The position numbers were made by a program, and so were the translations under genes. The notes beneath the pieces are model-generated. The model made no database searches and was not told the DNA's origin. It saw nothing but the letters and a program-made list of their open reading frames with translations. 64,000 nt of DNA from Elymus sibiricus (lineage: Eukaryota > Streptophyta > Magnoliopsida > Poales > Poaceae): assembly GCA_039707655.1 (NCBI GenBank), contig CM077668.1:401787630-401851629 (forward strand). Reading direction: 5' to 3'. Every line of letters begins with the position of its first letter. Positions within the stretch are counted from its first letter, which is position 1. Shown here one piece after another: positions 11,434 to 22,451 of the stretch.

Positions 11434-14400
11434 CTAGGAGAGCAAGGAAACGAACTCCGAGATCACCCTTCCCTTCCATTTCATGTTGATGACGAAGTGC
11501 TCCGGGTGCTTCCTGAGCAGCTCCAGCAGCCCGAACCACGGCCTCCCCTTGGCTATAATCGGCGACCAGTCCTCCCAGGTCAGGTACTTCCGCACCCTGG
11601 TGTGGTGCCACACGTTGCCAAACCGGTCCACAAGCTGCTAGTAGACAAACAAGTAAGACTTTGCATGTACAATGATTGGAACTGTGTGTAAATATAGTCC
11701 GCTCATGATTCATTGCTATGCTTTTACATGGCTGGGTGAGTGAAGAGAAGGAAAACCAGTTTGCGAAGGAAGCCTGAATTTACATAAGAAAGCACGATTA
11801 ATCAATTTAAAAGCGACGCTTTCCAGATAGCTACCACAGGATATACTTGCAAGTCTTTCCCACTAATTGTAAAAGAAAAATGTAAATATCAGTAGAAAAT
11901 CGTCTGTAGCGAGTCATGGCTCCACTAAAACGAAGCGACAAGATTCAGCACAAACGCATGTTTGGAGTGACAAGTGAAGGATACTAGCAGGCAAGTCATG
12001 CATTAACAGGCTTAAAGCCTAAGAGCCTAAAATTAACGGCCCTCATGGATTTATGTGATAGTTTTGACAAGTTATAGTACATACACCTCTCTCGAAACAG
12101 GCTTTCACCCAGCTTTATATATATAACCCAAACAGCCAAACCGATACAAAGTGGTAAGAAACCCTCATACAAGCACGTCAAAAGAAAAATAATATGGCAC
12201 CTGACCAAGGGCACAAGTGCACCTTACCCAACTTTGAGCGTAAAAACAGGAGACGCGACACCTAACAAGAGACAACCAAGACTACCGAATAGGACCTGAG
12301 CCTCACCACTTTGAGACACCACCGTACACCATAGTACCGAACACACCGAGCCTTTTATGGAAAGGGCCGACTCGACGTTGAGATAGCCTCCTTGTTCCGG
12401 GCCATGGAGCCCAGCTCCTGCTAGGAGATAGCAAGGACCGAGAACAGATACCACAGAGACACCGTAAATGACAGGAGATCACTAGACCATCCCACGCCAG
12501 AGTCGAGGATGCTACAAGTCCGGGACAAGCCATGCCCGAAGCCGCTGGCCAGCTGCAACCGAAAGGGACCGGGGCTCCACACTGACACCCTCAAGATGGT
12601 GATGACGCCAAGCGACACCGTCAAGCCCAAAACGATGGACTAGGGTTTTCACCCGGAGCCCTTGCATCGGGAGGGGACCCACAGCAACGCATCCAAGAAG
12701 GAAGCGACACTCGTAGGCGCTGCCATCGCCGGCGCGCGAGCGCGGAGCTTTTTCTAGGACCCTCACAAGTGCCACCCGCGGAGCCAAAGTTGCGACCTGG
12801 TCCGCGAGGAGGGGACAGCTGCCACCAGCGCAAGGCCTCTAGATCTAGACCAGGGAGCCGCCAATGCCAAAGCCACGACAACACTAGGATCACCCGCTAC
12901 CCCTCCCCTTGGTACCCTCATAGCCCAAAAGGAGACACCACCACTGCTGCAACACTACCCTCATAGCACCAGGCCACCGAAAAGCAGGCACCTTCAGACA
13001 AACAACGCGAGGGCGAACCGTCGTGTCGTAGCTCCACCATGGTCAGGGCAAACACAGATGCTGACCCACGAGCAGAGGACAAATGGCTATGGGTACCAGA
13101 TCCCCTCTGGATCCAGCCCCGCCACGGACGGGAACGAGGATCACCGACTCTGACCAGCATCACTTCGCAGGCCGACTGCCCACCATGCAATGCCGGGGTG
13201 GCACCCTCCCGAAGCGGACCGCCAGAGTAGCTTGCCTCCACGGGCCAGATCCAGCCGTTCGGATCTGACCAAGGAACAATCTTGAGGCCCACTACCGCCG
13301 AAACCCTAGATTGTGCAAGATACTGGACGCCGCCCACTACCGCCGAAACCCTAGATCCTGCAAGATACTGGACGCCGGAGCCAAGCATGCCGTCGGGGGA
13401 GCTGCCCCGTGCCACCTGAGACGACCGTAGCCCCATTTCTGGCCGCCTCGGATGGGCCACCACCGTGTAGCCGCCGCGGCTCTGACGCGCGCCCGCACAG
13501 CTCCACCGCAGTGCTCCACGCACAGCACAGCGCCACTGCTAGCCGATAGCACCTCGCGCCGCCGGGACTGCATGACGAGGAAGGAGAGCCCCGCCGCAGC
13601 CCACTCCAACCAGGCTTCGCCCGGCGGCGTGCCTTAGGAGGGTGGGGGGTGGAGAGGGCTGCCCGCCCGGCCGCCGCGTGGTGGTGGTGCCGACGAGCAA
13701 GAGGAGGGTCGCATTTTTTCAATCCTCCACTGAAACCTTCCACATCATAGTACAAAAGGCCTGCAAACCTAGTTCACACGAGTGGATTCTTTCACAGCGT
13801 GCCTTTATTTACGCTAAAAGCACCTACGAGCTACAACTAAGCTATATTAGACAGGCAGGGATGCTAGCACCTGACTTCAATCCGCAGATGATATTCTCAG
13901 CATGCAGTTTGCATTATTATTCTTTTGAATCAGGAAGACTTTTTTTAGTGTCATAAATTGTGATGATATTCTATATCAGAAGTTAAACTGTAAATGGTAT
14001 GGACCATCCCATCAATGTATAAACACAGTAAACTACTTTCAGTATATTTAACTTTTCCAAGCCAGAGCAAGACTAATTAGGTTAGGCGTACTTTAGCTTC
14101 AGGATAGAAGTTGGAAATATGTGTGTTTTTCCATGACAAACCTCTGTGTGGAGTTTTCTCATAGGCATATATTGTCCAGGACCACAGAGGTCAGATAACA
14201 CAGTCGCAACAGATGACACGACTTCCTTCTCTTCCAATTGAAGGATGTGCTGGTTGTCCACATCCCTGTCACCCCTCAACCTTATTTCTGGTCTATTGTC
14301 TGCACACACAAAAAGAAGCAAGTTCAGGACAGATCAAACAAATATTTCCCTACGCATGGTGAAAGATAATGAGTTTGGTCTTTCACTGGACAAAACTCAA

Positions 14401-15741
14401 AAGAAACAGAATGCAATAATAGCTTTTGAAATTGAAGGTCCATCGCTGGAAGTCTGGAAACAAGAACAAAGTTCACTAAAAGCTTCTAAAACTTGCATCA
14501 TACCATTTACTAATTCATAATTCCTGGTAGTATGTCTGCTGCTATAGTGATAGAAATATCATAGATAATGTACTTAATTTATCCCTAGAAACTAAGATTG
14601 GAAGATGTCAAAGACATTCAGATTGAAGCATCTTGGTGTGCATCTTTCGATGTGCGAATATAACTGCATCTCTGCTACTTTTTTTCTCCTATAAAAGGTA
14701 AAAAACATAAGAGATGCAGTTATGTTCACACATCATGATGTGCCAATTCAGAAATAAAGCATAATGTTCTTACATAACACCACTTGCAATAGCAACTAAT
14801 AATGTATGTGCACTTGCAGTAAACATATGGTGAGAGTTGCTTAAGAGATATTTCGGCAACATTGCAGCTGTGTTATAATGTGCATATCTATCTCTAATAT
14901 GTAATGTTGCAATATCAACATTATCTTATTTTGTAGCCATGAGTTGCAACATGCAAATAATGCGTACATCCAGACTGAGTGACTGAACAAGCAAAATCAT
15001 CATCAGCTCTACATATTTTTCAGAAGAGAAACAAGACGACGAGGAAGGGAAAGTATACACAGTAAAAATGCAGAGCAAGGATTATGTATCACCTTCACCG
15101 ATTGTTCCTATTGGTTCAACATTGATTCTATGCCCACCATAGATGTCCAAATCTCCGGGAGACTTTTTGGCTCGCTTCAGCCTGCCCTTCATTCCACTTG
15201 CACTGACACCATTCCCAACGTCATCACTGTCCCGGCCATAATCACCTTCAGGGAGGCGGTCATGGAAATCGGACACACGAGGGTGCCCTGGCTGCACATA
15301 CGATGGCGGTGGGATCTGTGAGGGAATAACAGGGGCTTGCCGAGCAGCGGCAAGTGAGGCAAAGATAGACCTCGTGGGCAGGAGGAAGTAAAACTTCTTG
15401 TCCCCAATCTGAAGGAGGTCCTGCGAGTCAAGCTTAACAGGAGGATTCCCAGGGATATGCAGGACGCCCTCAACAAGGCAGCCGTTCTTGTCGATGACAT
15501 CAAGCGCGAAGCGGTGGCGCTGGAAGTCGTAGAATATCCGCGCGTGGTGGCGCGAGATGTTCATGCCCCCACCAAGGCTGGAGAGATCGACATCCACCGT
15601 CGATTTCTTGCTGTTGCGGCCCAGCATGATCGAGTAGGTCTGCATGTAGTACTCGAAATCCTCACCCTGCAGCTTGGCGAACCCTGCCTCCACTTCACCA
15701 TCACCGGCGGGCATTGCACAAGCACCCTCGACATGAGGCAT
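11434..15741 (-). CDS. FHA2-like forkhead-associated domain protein
   Basis: Three exons join in frame: 15741-15093, 14299-14142 and 11637-11434 (1,011 nt, 336 aa with the first ATG used here). Splice sites are GT/AG and phases agree (1, then 0). The protein has an FHA domain at about residues 25-120, with G-R-N-S-K-K-S, S-R-H-H-A-R-I and K-N-G-C, the phosphothreonine-binding signature. A basic low-complexity linker follows, then a conserved C-terminal block (L-R-K-H-P-E-H-F-V-I-N, S-E-F-V-S-L-L-S). The family is plant FHA2 and related nuclear regulators; the phosphopeptide-binding role is inferred from it. A second in-frame ATG at 15714 could be the true start. The 2.5-kb second intron holds a reversed-orientation GC-rich retroposon. 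No frameshift or stop was seen, so the gene looks functional, and it is missing from the duplicate locus at 37.95 kb. Confidence 0.85.
12090..13650 (-). mobile_element. GC-rich retroposon in the FHA intron
   Basis: Read on the minus strand, the block starts with ctagggttt-like GC-rich DNA and ends in a tract with tatatataaagctgggtgaaagcctg, a form common at plant LINE 3' termini. A direct repeat of about 47-bp period (13280-13378, gccgaaaccctaga and gcaagatactggacgcc) marks its 5' part. The many open frames (up to 201 codons) show no domain. No clear target duplication was found, so the ends are approximate. Confidence 0.45.
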
Positions 15742-16137
15742 ATTGGCTTCAGTTAAAATCCCCAATTTTTCGGCAAGATTAGCTGCGCCCCCCACCTCAG
15801 ACTGATCAACCTAATCGAACCTTGGATGTGTGGAACAGGTTAATTAGTAGGGCACCAAGCGGCAAGCAATCAATGAAAAAAATGCTCGTGCATAACGCTG
15901 AGACAAGCAGGGTGCAGTGAGATACAATGGGTATATGCAACCTCCATCCTGGCAGGGTCCGAAACAAGTTGAAAACAGCTGCCAATGGCACTGATGAGTT
16001 GAAATCTCAATGAGCTACAATACAGAATCCAAGCAAATTGTGTGCTCTATGCTGTGCTGTCCTACAATAGTTTGAAGTTCCCTTAATTTTCAGTCATGCC
16101 AAGTGATATTTCAGGTGTAGTGCACCTGCCCTCTTAC

Positions 16138-16430
16138 CGGAGCTTCGTCAGAGGAGCCTGCCACCGCTTCCGCTCTCCGGCGTCGCCGTCGCGGGGAAGA
16201 ATGGATGTAGGCCCCATCTCCGATGTGCGCGGCTCCCTCCTCCACTCCGGCCGCCGGCGCTGCTCCTCTCCCGTCCCCGGCGCCAAGACAGACCGGTCCC
16301 AGGTCCGGCAGGCCACTCCGCCGCGGCGCGACGGAGGGACTTCCCAGCCGGCTGGAGAAGAAGCCTGCGGCGGCGGCGGCTCCGATCTGGTTGGGTTCGA
16401 CGCCTGAGCACGGCCACGGGAGACGTGTTT
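16138..16430 (-). promoter_or_regulatory. Possible 5' leader exon and promoter of the FHA gene
   Basis: GC-rich, CpG-dense DNA upstream of the FHA start ends on the minus strand in a strong donor, ctccg followed by gtaagag, at about 16137. A possible acceptor (tcagtctgag) lies at about 15797, just before the coding exon. This fits a non-coding first exon. The same sequence with the donor survives in the duplicate at about 38110-38420, where the gene body is gone. Confidence 0.45.
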
Positions 16431-16544
16431 TTTTTTTTTTTTTTTGAGACAATGGCCACGGGAGACGTGCGGAAGGCAGTGGCTGCTACATCAAAGTTAG
16501 GCCCATCAGGCCATCTGCTGTCTACACTACAAACATGAATGTTC

Positions 16545-18000
16545 ACTCAGATCCAGATTCAAATTGCAGATTGAGAAACATGTTGTGAATAGACACATGT
16601 TGTGAATAGCCATGATTTTTTAGGGTTTGTAGACACATGTTGTGAATATCCATGATTTTTTCGCACTTTTTTGACATGGGATCATCTAAGTGTTGGTATC
16701 ACCTAATATTTTCTTGTACAGAATATCAAGTGATACCACCACTTAGATGCTCCCATCACACCAATTTTAAAAAATCAAATATAAATGATTCCAAAAATTC
16801 CAAAAAAAATCATGGTTCACAAAACATGTGTCTACAAACCCTAAAAAATTCAGATCCAAATTCAAATTCCAGATTGAGAAATAAAAAGGAACAAATCAGC
16901 ATGAATAGTGTCAATAAAGATAAAACATGAATAGTGTGAAAAACTACACTATTCACAATAGATTTGTCCTTTTAGTTCTCAATGCGTACATTGAATTTGG
17001 ATCTACATTATTTAGGGTTCGTGAACACATATGTTGTGAATATCCATGATTTTTCGGAATTTTTTGAAACATTTAACTTTAATTTTTTTTCAAATTGATA
17101 TCATGGTCTCATCTAAGTGTTTGTATCACCTGATATTTTCCTTTACAGAATACTAGGTGATATCACCACTTAGATGCTCCTATCATACCAGTTTTAAAAA
17201 ATTCAAATATAAATTATTCAAAAACCAAAAACAATCATGGAGTTTCACGGAACATGTGTCTACAAACCCTAAAAAATTAAGATCCAAATTCAAATTGCAG
17301 ATGGAGAAATAGGAAAAAGACAAAATCAGCATGAATAGTGTCAATAAAGGCAAAAACATGAACAGTGTGAAAAACTACACTATTCACAATAGATTTTTTT
17401 TTCAATGTGTATATCGAATTTGGATCTGAATTTTTTTAGGGTTTGTAGACACATATGTTGTAAATATCCATGATTTTCTCGGAATTTTTTGAAACATTTA
17501 AAAAATCAAATTGGTACCATGGGATAATCTAAGTGTGGGTACCACCTGATATTTACCTTTACGGAATATCAGGTGATACCCCCTCTTAGATGCTCCCATC
17601 ATACCAATTTAAAAAAATCAAATCTAAATAATTCAAATTACAGATTTAGAAACCCTAAAAAATCATGGATGTTCACAGAACACGTGTTTACAAACCCTAA
17701 AAAATTCAGGTCCAAATTCAAATTGCAGATTTAGAAACAAAAATAAAGACAAAATCAGCATGAATAGTCTCAATAAAGACAAAAACATGAATATTGTGAA
17801 AAACTAAACTATTCACAATAGATTTGCCTTTTTTGTTTCTCAATGTGTATATTGAATTTGGATTTGAATTTTTTAGGGTTTGTAGACACATATGTTGTGA
17901 ATATCCATGATTTTTTCAAATTTTTTTGAATTTTTTTTTTCAAATTGGTATCATGGAATCATCTAAGTCTTGGTATCACCTCATATGTTCCTGTACACTA
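16545..18000. repeat. Array of about four fold-back units of about 400 bp
   Basis: The landmark gggttt/cgtagacacat-like box followed by ttgtgaatatccatg recurs at about 16622, 17015, 17438 and 17875, a spacing of about 390-440 bp. Within a unit the same box recurs inverted (catgtgtctacaaaccct). A central hairpin pairs taagtgttggtatcacctgat with its complement atcaggtgataccaccactta, across about 15 bases. Each unit also carries a gtgaaaaactacactattcac-like short palindrome. Copy B of the segmental duplication has only about one unit (39670-39960). Confidence 0.7.
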
Positions 18001-18912
18001 TATACACAACTGATGACAAAAAAAGGGCTAACGCTCGCTTCACCGCGCCATCCTTCAGACGCGAGATTTTTTTTTCTAGCAAGTTGTTGCGGTTGGTTGT
18101 TTCATTTTGATTTTATCTGCATTGACTGGGTTTTAGTTATGTTATGGTGGTGTTTATTTTTTTTCATTTATCATACAGGGCTGCTGTTGAAGACGGTATT
18201 TGATCTCAAACAATAGCGGAGTTGTTCGGTGCGTGCTGGTGGCATCCTTATACATTTTGACCTCGGTGCCAGCTCGACGTATGAGCCCCTTGGTGGCTAC
18301 TATTCCAAGCTGAAAAACAATGGAACTGTTGTTATAACGTTCACATGGGCCAGCCCACAGACCTCTCACTCCCTTAGCTAGGCTCCCTTCTTCGCTCGCT
18401 CAATTATCATTTTTTTCGCTCGCTCAATTGCTATACTAAAAAAAGCTGGCTATCTTTTTGTTTTGAAAATTTTCATTAAATCAAAAGATATTCACGATAT
18501 TTTTAAAATGTGTCCTAGAAAAAAACATAATTTTAAGAAAATATTTGAGAATTAAAGAAACATGGATTTCAGAAAATTAAAATCTGAAATAAAGTTCACA
18601 AACTTTAAAAATATTCATAAACTTTAAAAATACTAATGCATTAAAAAATGTTCATGAATTTTAAAAAATATTTGAGGATTTTAAAATGTTCACAATTTTC
18701 AAGAAATGTTCATGAATTAAAATGTGAAAAAAAGAAAATGAAAAATAGAAAAAAGAAGTGTTAGGGGCGCTTCTTTCGACACGGGCAGCGCCTTTCGGCA
18801 GCAGCACGCGAGGGCCACTACGGTTTTTGAGGCAATCATAATGACGGTGAGGCTTTCGCCCTGAGTTGAATTCGTACCCAGCCACCAGGAAAGGGTGCTC
18901 CTACCGGGCCGC

Positions 18913-19521
18913 CGCTAGGGTTTCTTCTACCTCCCGCCGACGCCAACGTCGGTCTGCCTCATGTCTTGTAGCCTTAGGGCCATGGAGGCGTGGTGTATCC
19001 CGGTCTTTGCCGGCGGGAGGGCTTCATTTTTGGATGCTTTTCTGAGTTTTCTTAGGGGTTGTGTCCTGCTCAGAGAGACGAGGTGGCGGTGACTCTTTGA
19101 AGTTGGAATAAGGTTCTCCCAGCCTAGCCCCCATCCCAGTGGTGCTTCTAGCGTCATCGAAGGGCGTGTGGAGGTTTGTCTCCGGCGGATCTCGCGGGAT
19201 TCGGTCGGCGTTTGTCTTCGGTAGATCCACGTGGATCCAGTATTTGTTCGTCTGTGTTCGTGTGTCTACAAGATGGATCCTTCTGATCTAAGCTTCTCTT
19301 CAACGACGGTGGTTGCTATTCTGGTGCGTTGATCCTATAGTGCCTTAGCACGACGACTTCCCGACTGTCTATTACAACAAGTTTTGTCTGGCTCCAGTGA
19401 GGGAGGGGCGATGACGGTGTCGCGCTTTCGGCTCGCTTCAGTGCTGTAGTCGTCGCTAGGTGGTCTACGGATCTAGATGTAATTTTTATTATTTCTGGTA
19501 TTTGTTGTACTATCATGATTG
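18913..19521 (+). mobile_element. Second copy of the poly(A) retroposon family
   Basis: Collinear with 8873-9455: it begins gctagggttt, includes ccttagggccatgg, gtgtcctgctcag, cgtgtggaggt, ctccggcggatct, cacgacgacttcccgactgtct and ends in gatgtaatttttattatttctgg. Its end is less clear than in the DRM copy because unrelated sequence follows before the short A-run at about 19680. No target duplication was identified. Confidence 0.65.
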
Positions 19522-19868
19522 TTGCCTGGCGCCGTTGGACTCGAGAGTAGTCTTGCCCCCAACCTAGGACGTGCACTAGTACCTGTTCAAGGCCTGTAAC
19601 TCGCCTCCTAGGAGGGCTGTAACCTTAAACTCTCTCTTTTCAAAGGAATGAAATGCAAAGGTCCACTGCGTATTCTCGAAAAAAAGAAACCTGGTCCAAA
19701 CTGCAATTCAGGTAAACAATGCATTCTCTGACTTGCTTTATTTGGAAAATGATTGTTTATGTTCAGTTTTCAGTCTTTTACCTTATTCTGGGTTTGTGGA
19801 TCAACAAGTTACTTTGTTGATATCTTTTCGATTTTGTCGACCTGAATGAGCTTGTTTATTTGTCCTCC
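19522..19868. other. Unassigned spacer
   Basis: Sequence between the retroposon and the exon-like segments. It includes a gaaatgcaaaggtc stretch and a short A-run near 19680. No gene is seen. Confidence 0.35.
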
Positions 19869-20280
19869 AGATCTGACAACTATTACAGGCCTGACCTGAT
19901 CAAGCTGGGTCATGCTAGGCCGAGCAGTGTACTGCAGCCTCCAGGTTTCCAAGTCTGGTATAAAGAAGAACAGTCAGTCCACTGAGTTTAAAAGCACAGT
20001 ATGCTAAACCTGATCATTTGCCGGACCGGGCTTGACAATACTGCTGCATTCTAAAGGTTCACTCGAACATGCTTGAGTAAAACGTCATATAGAGAAGCTG
20101 ATAGGCAACGGAAGCCTGCTGAATTTAGTTGTTCTCTAATTCTTCAGATACATAGCTAGTAAAGATGTCCTATCACACACTGAACTTCCGAGCAAGACCA
20201 AGGATACACTCTCTTCACATCAGTCGAACATACAACTAAATGCTGCTCAGATGGAAGAAATGAAGAAAATGGTGGATGAG
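19869..20280 (+). pseudogene. Two exon-like segments of an unrecognised gene
   Basis: Two segments have splice-like borders. One is about 19871-19946 (after tttgtcctccag, before gtttcc), encoding S-D-N-Y-Y-R-P-D-L-I-K-L-G-H-A-R. The other is about 20147-20280 (after aattcttcag), encoding a hydrophilic stretch that ends A-A-Q-M-E-E-M-K-K-M-V-D-E. The second runs straight into the LINE fragment at 20281. I do not recognise the family. The borders could be chance, so this is only a possible host gene relic truncated by a LINE. Confidence 0.3.
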
Positions 20281-20787
20281 ATTCAGTTGTCTGACTGCAA
20301 AGGCAGGGTTGCTTGGAAAACTGGAATTAATAATTTCTTAGTATGAAGAGTCTTTATCTACAAATCAAAGCAGCAGATCTGGTTTGGTTATAGGAGAATT
20401 TGGAAATTTAAAATGACGTTGAAGATTAAAATCTTCTTGTGGCTAATGCTGAGGAATAACATTCTCACCAAAGACAACCTCCTTAAAAGGGGTTGGACTG
20501 GGATTGACCAATGTTATTTCTGCGGTCAACCTGAAAATATAAAACATCTACTGTTTTACTGCAGTCTTGCCAAGTTTGCATGGAGAATTATACTGTGCGC
20601 TTTTGATTTGGCTAGACCACCTGAGGACATTCATGATCTTATTCATGGATGGCTGGACCAGTTCCCCTCCGGTCATCACAAATTGGCTGTCATTGGGGGG
20701 ACTGCTCTGTGTTGGGCTATCTGGAAGACAAGAAATGATGCATGTTTTGAGAAAAAATGCCTGATGATCCCGCATCTGTTGTTTTAA
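20281..20787 (+). pseudogene. LINE ORF2 C-terminal (zf-RVT) fragment
   Basis: The frame reads L-S-D-C-K-G-R-V-A-W-K, then after a stop K-I-K-I-F-L-W-L-M-L-R-N-N-I-L-T-K-D, C-Y-F-C-G, H-L-L-F-Y-C and A-I-W-K-T-R-N-D. These are the zinc-binding tail landmarks of plant L1-type LINEs. The open part is 20413-20787; the upstream piece carries a stop near 20343. There is no reverse transcriptase core. About 250 bp of 3' non-coding DNA follows. Confidence 0.8.
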
Positions 20788-21299
20788 GTCTATGCCAACT
20801 TCTCGCCAGTTGGAAAAACCTGCAGACAAACCAAGGGGCCAAAAGCGTTGAGAATGGAGTGGAGGCAATCAAAAAGGTGGTGAGGGAGATCTCCAACAGA
20901 CAACATGGATGTGCTCCAACTATCCCTATGATTGGATGTGGCTGCTCTTCATTCTTACTAGCCCCTTGTGATTTTACTCCACTGCGGCTAGCTAGCTTTT
21001 TTTTCCTGTTGGTTTCTGTTTTACTCTACTTTCCAGTTTGTTGGAGTTTGGATCCAGCAGTTGACGCTATAAAGTTTTCCAGCATTGTAACGCCCGCCTT
21101 TCGAGGAAGCCACAACAAATCCATTATACTTCTGGACAGATTACGACGGAAACAAATTATTCCGAGTTTATTGAAAAATGACCACACTGCCTATCACAGA
21201 AAGAGAAAGCACGAAGAAACACACTAACTGTGCCAGAGATCATAGTAACTTACATCCAGTAAACAGAGATAAGGAACACCAAAAGACATGTGAGAAAAC
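20788..21299. other. LINE 3' flank and 3' end of the F-box relic
   Basis: Probable LINE 3' non-coding DNA up to about 21080, then DNA that, read on the minus strand, follows the stop of the F-box/LRR relic. No separate gene is supported. Confidence 0.35.
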
Positions 21300-21954
21300 T
21301 CAGCCAAAAACAAGTTGAACAGCTGAGGAAGAAGCCCCTTCCATGATCTGCTTCAGCGTGTAGTCCTTCTCCTCGTCCGTCCATGAATGTGGCTGCGTCA
21401 CCATCTCCCAGTCCCAGAGCCCCTTGCCCCGCGCATGCCCGTTCTTCAACAAGGTGACACATCGCAACGCCGTGCATGCTCCCACGACGAAACTGACTAG
21501 GTAAATCTGCCTTTTGGTTCCCTCGAAACCAGTAACCACAAACTCCTTCAAGTGATGCTGCCGAAGCTTGCTGGGCTGCCATGAAATTTCTTCATCAGGC
21601 TTGTCCTTGCAGGATGCAATGTTGATGTGTAGGATCTCCAGAGAAGGCGTCATCTCAAGAAAGAGACGAGGCCACGCAGCATCCCAGGAAGACGGCACAT
21701 CCGTGACCAGCAGCCGCCTCAGGTGAGGCAAATACGACAATGGGGAGCTAGACGGCACGATCCATCTGTCAGGAGTCAGGACCAGTGAACCGGACAATGA
21801 GGCTAGTTATGTTGGGGGTGCACCGAAGAAACATGTCAAGCTCTAGCTTCAGCCGCTTTGCAAAGTATTGGCGTGCGCCTTCCAGTGCAATACCGAGGTG
21901 CAGGGCGAAGTTGCATTGCCTCAGGGAGGGAATCAAGTTATACTCGAAGAAGAC

Positions 21955-22451
21955 TGTTAGATCTAATCCAGTAGGATCAATATGATTGGATCGCAAGCCT
22001 AGTCATTAGATCACCTAATTACATATGAACAGAGATAGATTAGGATCTTACCACCAATGGAAGCAGCCATTGGTGTAGGCGATGCGAAGTCCCGTGCCTG
22101 CTCGACGCAGGCTTGATGCGCCAGCGGCACTGCCCCGGCACCGGGGCAGAGGTAGGAGAAGGCCTTCCCGTCGCACAGTGCTCCCCAGATCGGATTAGGG
22201 TTTAGGGATGTAGGAGGGTAGAGTAGACGCACGTGAACGAGGTCAGATCGTGCGTGGCCACCTGCCCTCCTCTTTATATGTGGCGCTGGCGATCAGGGGA
22301 CCTAAACCACGTTGGTTTGGGTCGCCCCCGATCAAGGCGCGTTAGTTGGGGTCGAGGGGGTACGAACGTTGGTTCGTGACCTGCTCCCCTTAACGTAACT
22401 TAATTCTTTTTTATCGTTTTGGCCCATTGGGCCTTTAGATCAATACCAACA
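21955..22451 (-). repeat. Copia LTR (3' LTR on the minus strand)
   Basis: A 497-bp terminal repeat that starts tgttagatct and ends taccaaca on the plus strand, so TG...CA termini. It matches 25351-25893 except for an extra segment of about 47 bp in the other copy. Confidence 0.9.

Larger units (their letters stand above)
10185..18865 (+). repeat. Segmental duplication, copy A
   Basis: Copy A matches copy B (37028-40823) in collinear blocks: 10185-11057 with 37028-37945, about 15988-16490 with 37957-38450, and about 16840-18862 with 39670-40820. Copy A alone contains 11058-15987, which holds the FHA gene. Copy B alone contains a 1.2-kb insertion at 38452-39640. Copy A also has about four fold-back units where B has about one. 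Confidence 0.8.

Noticed and set aside
12224..13755. Many frames of 70-201 codons in the FHA intron
   Set aside because: All frames are open in both directions because of GC richness. The block behaves like a retroposon in the intron, not a gene.
18913..19690. Retroposon copy B extending to the A-run at 19680
   Set aside because: Homology with copy A stops near 19521; the last 160 bp is unrelated and no target duplication supports the longer end.
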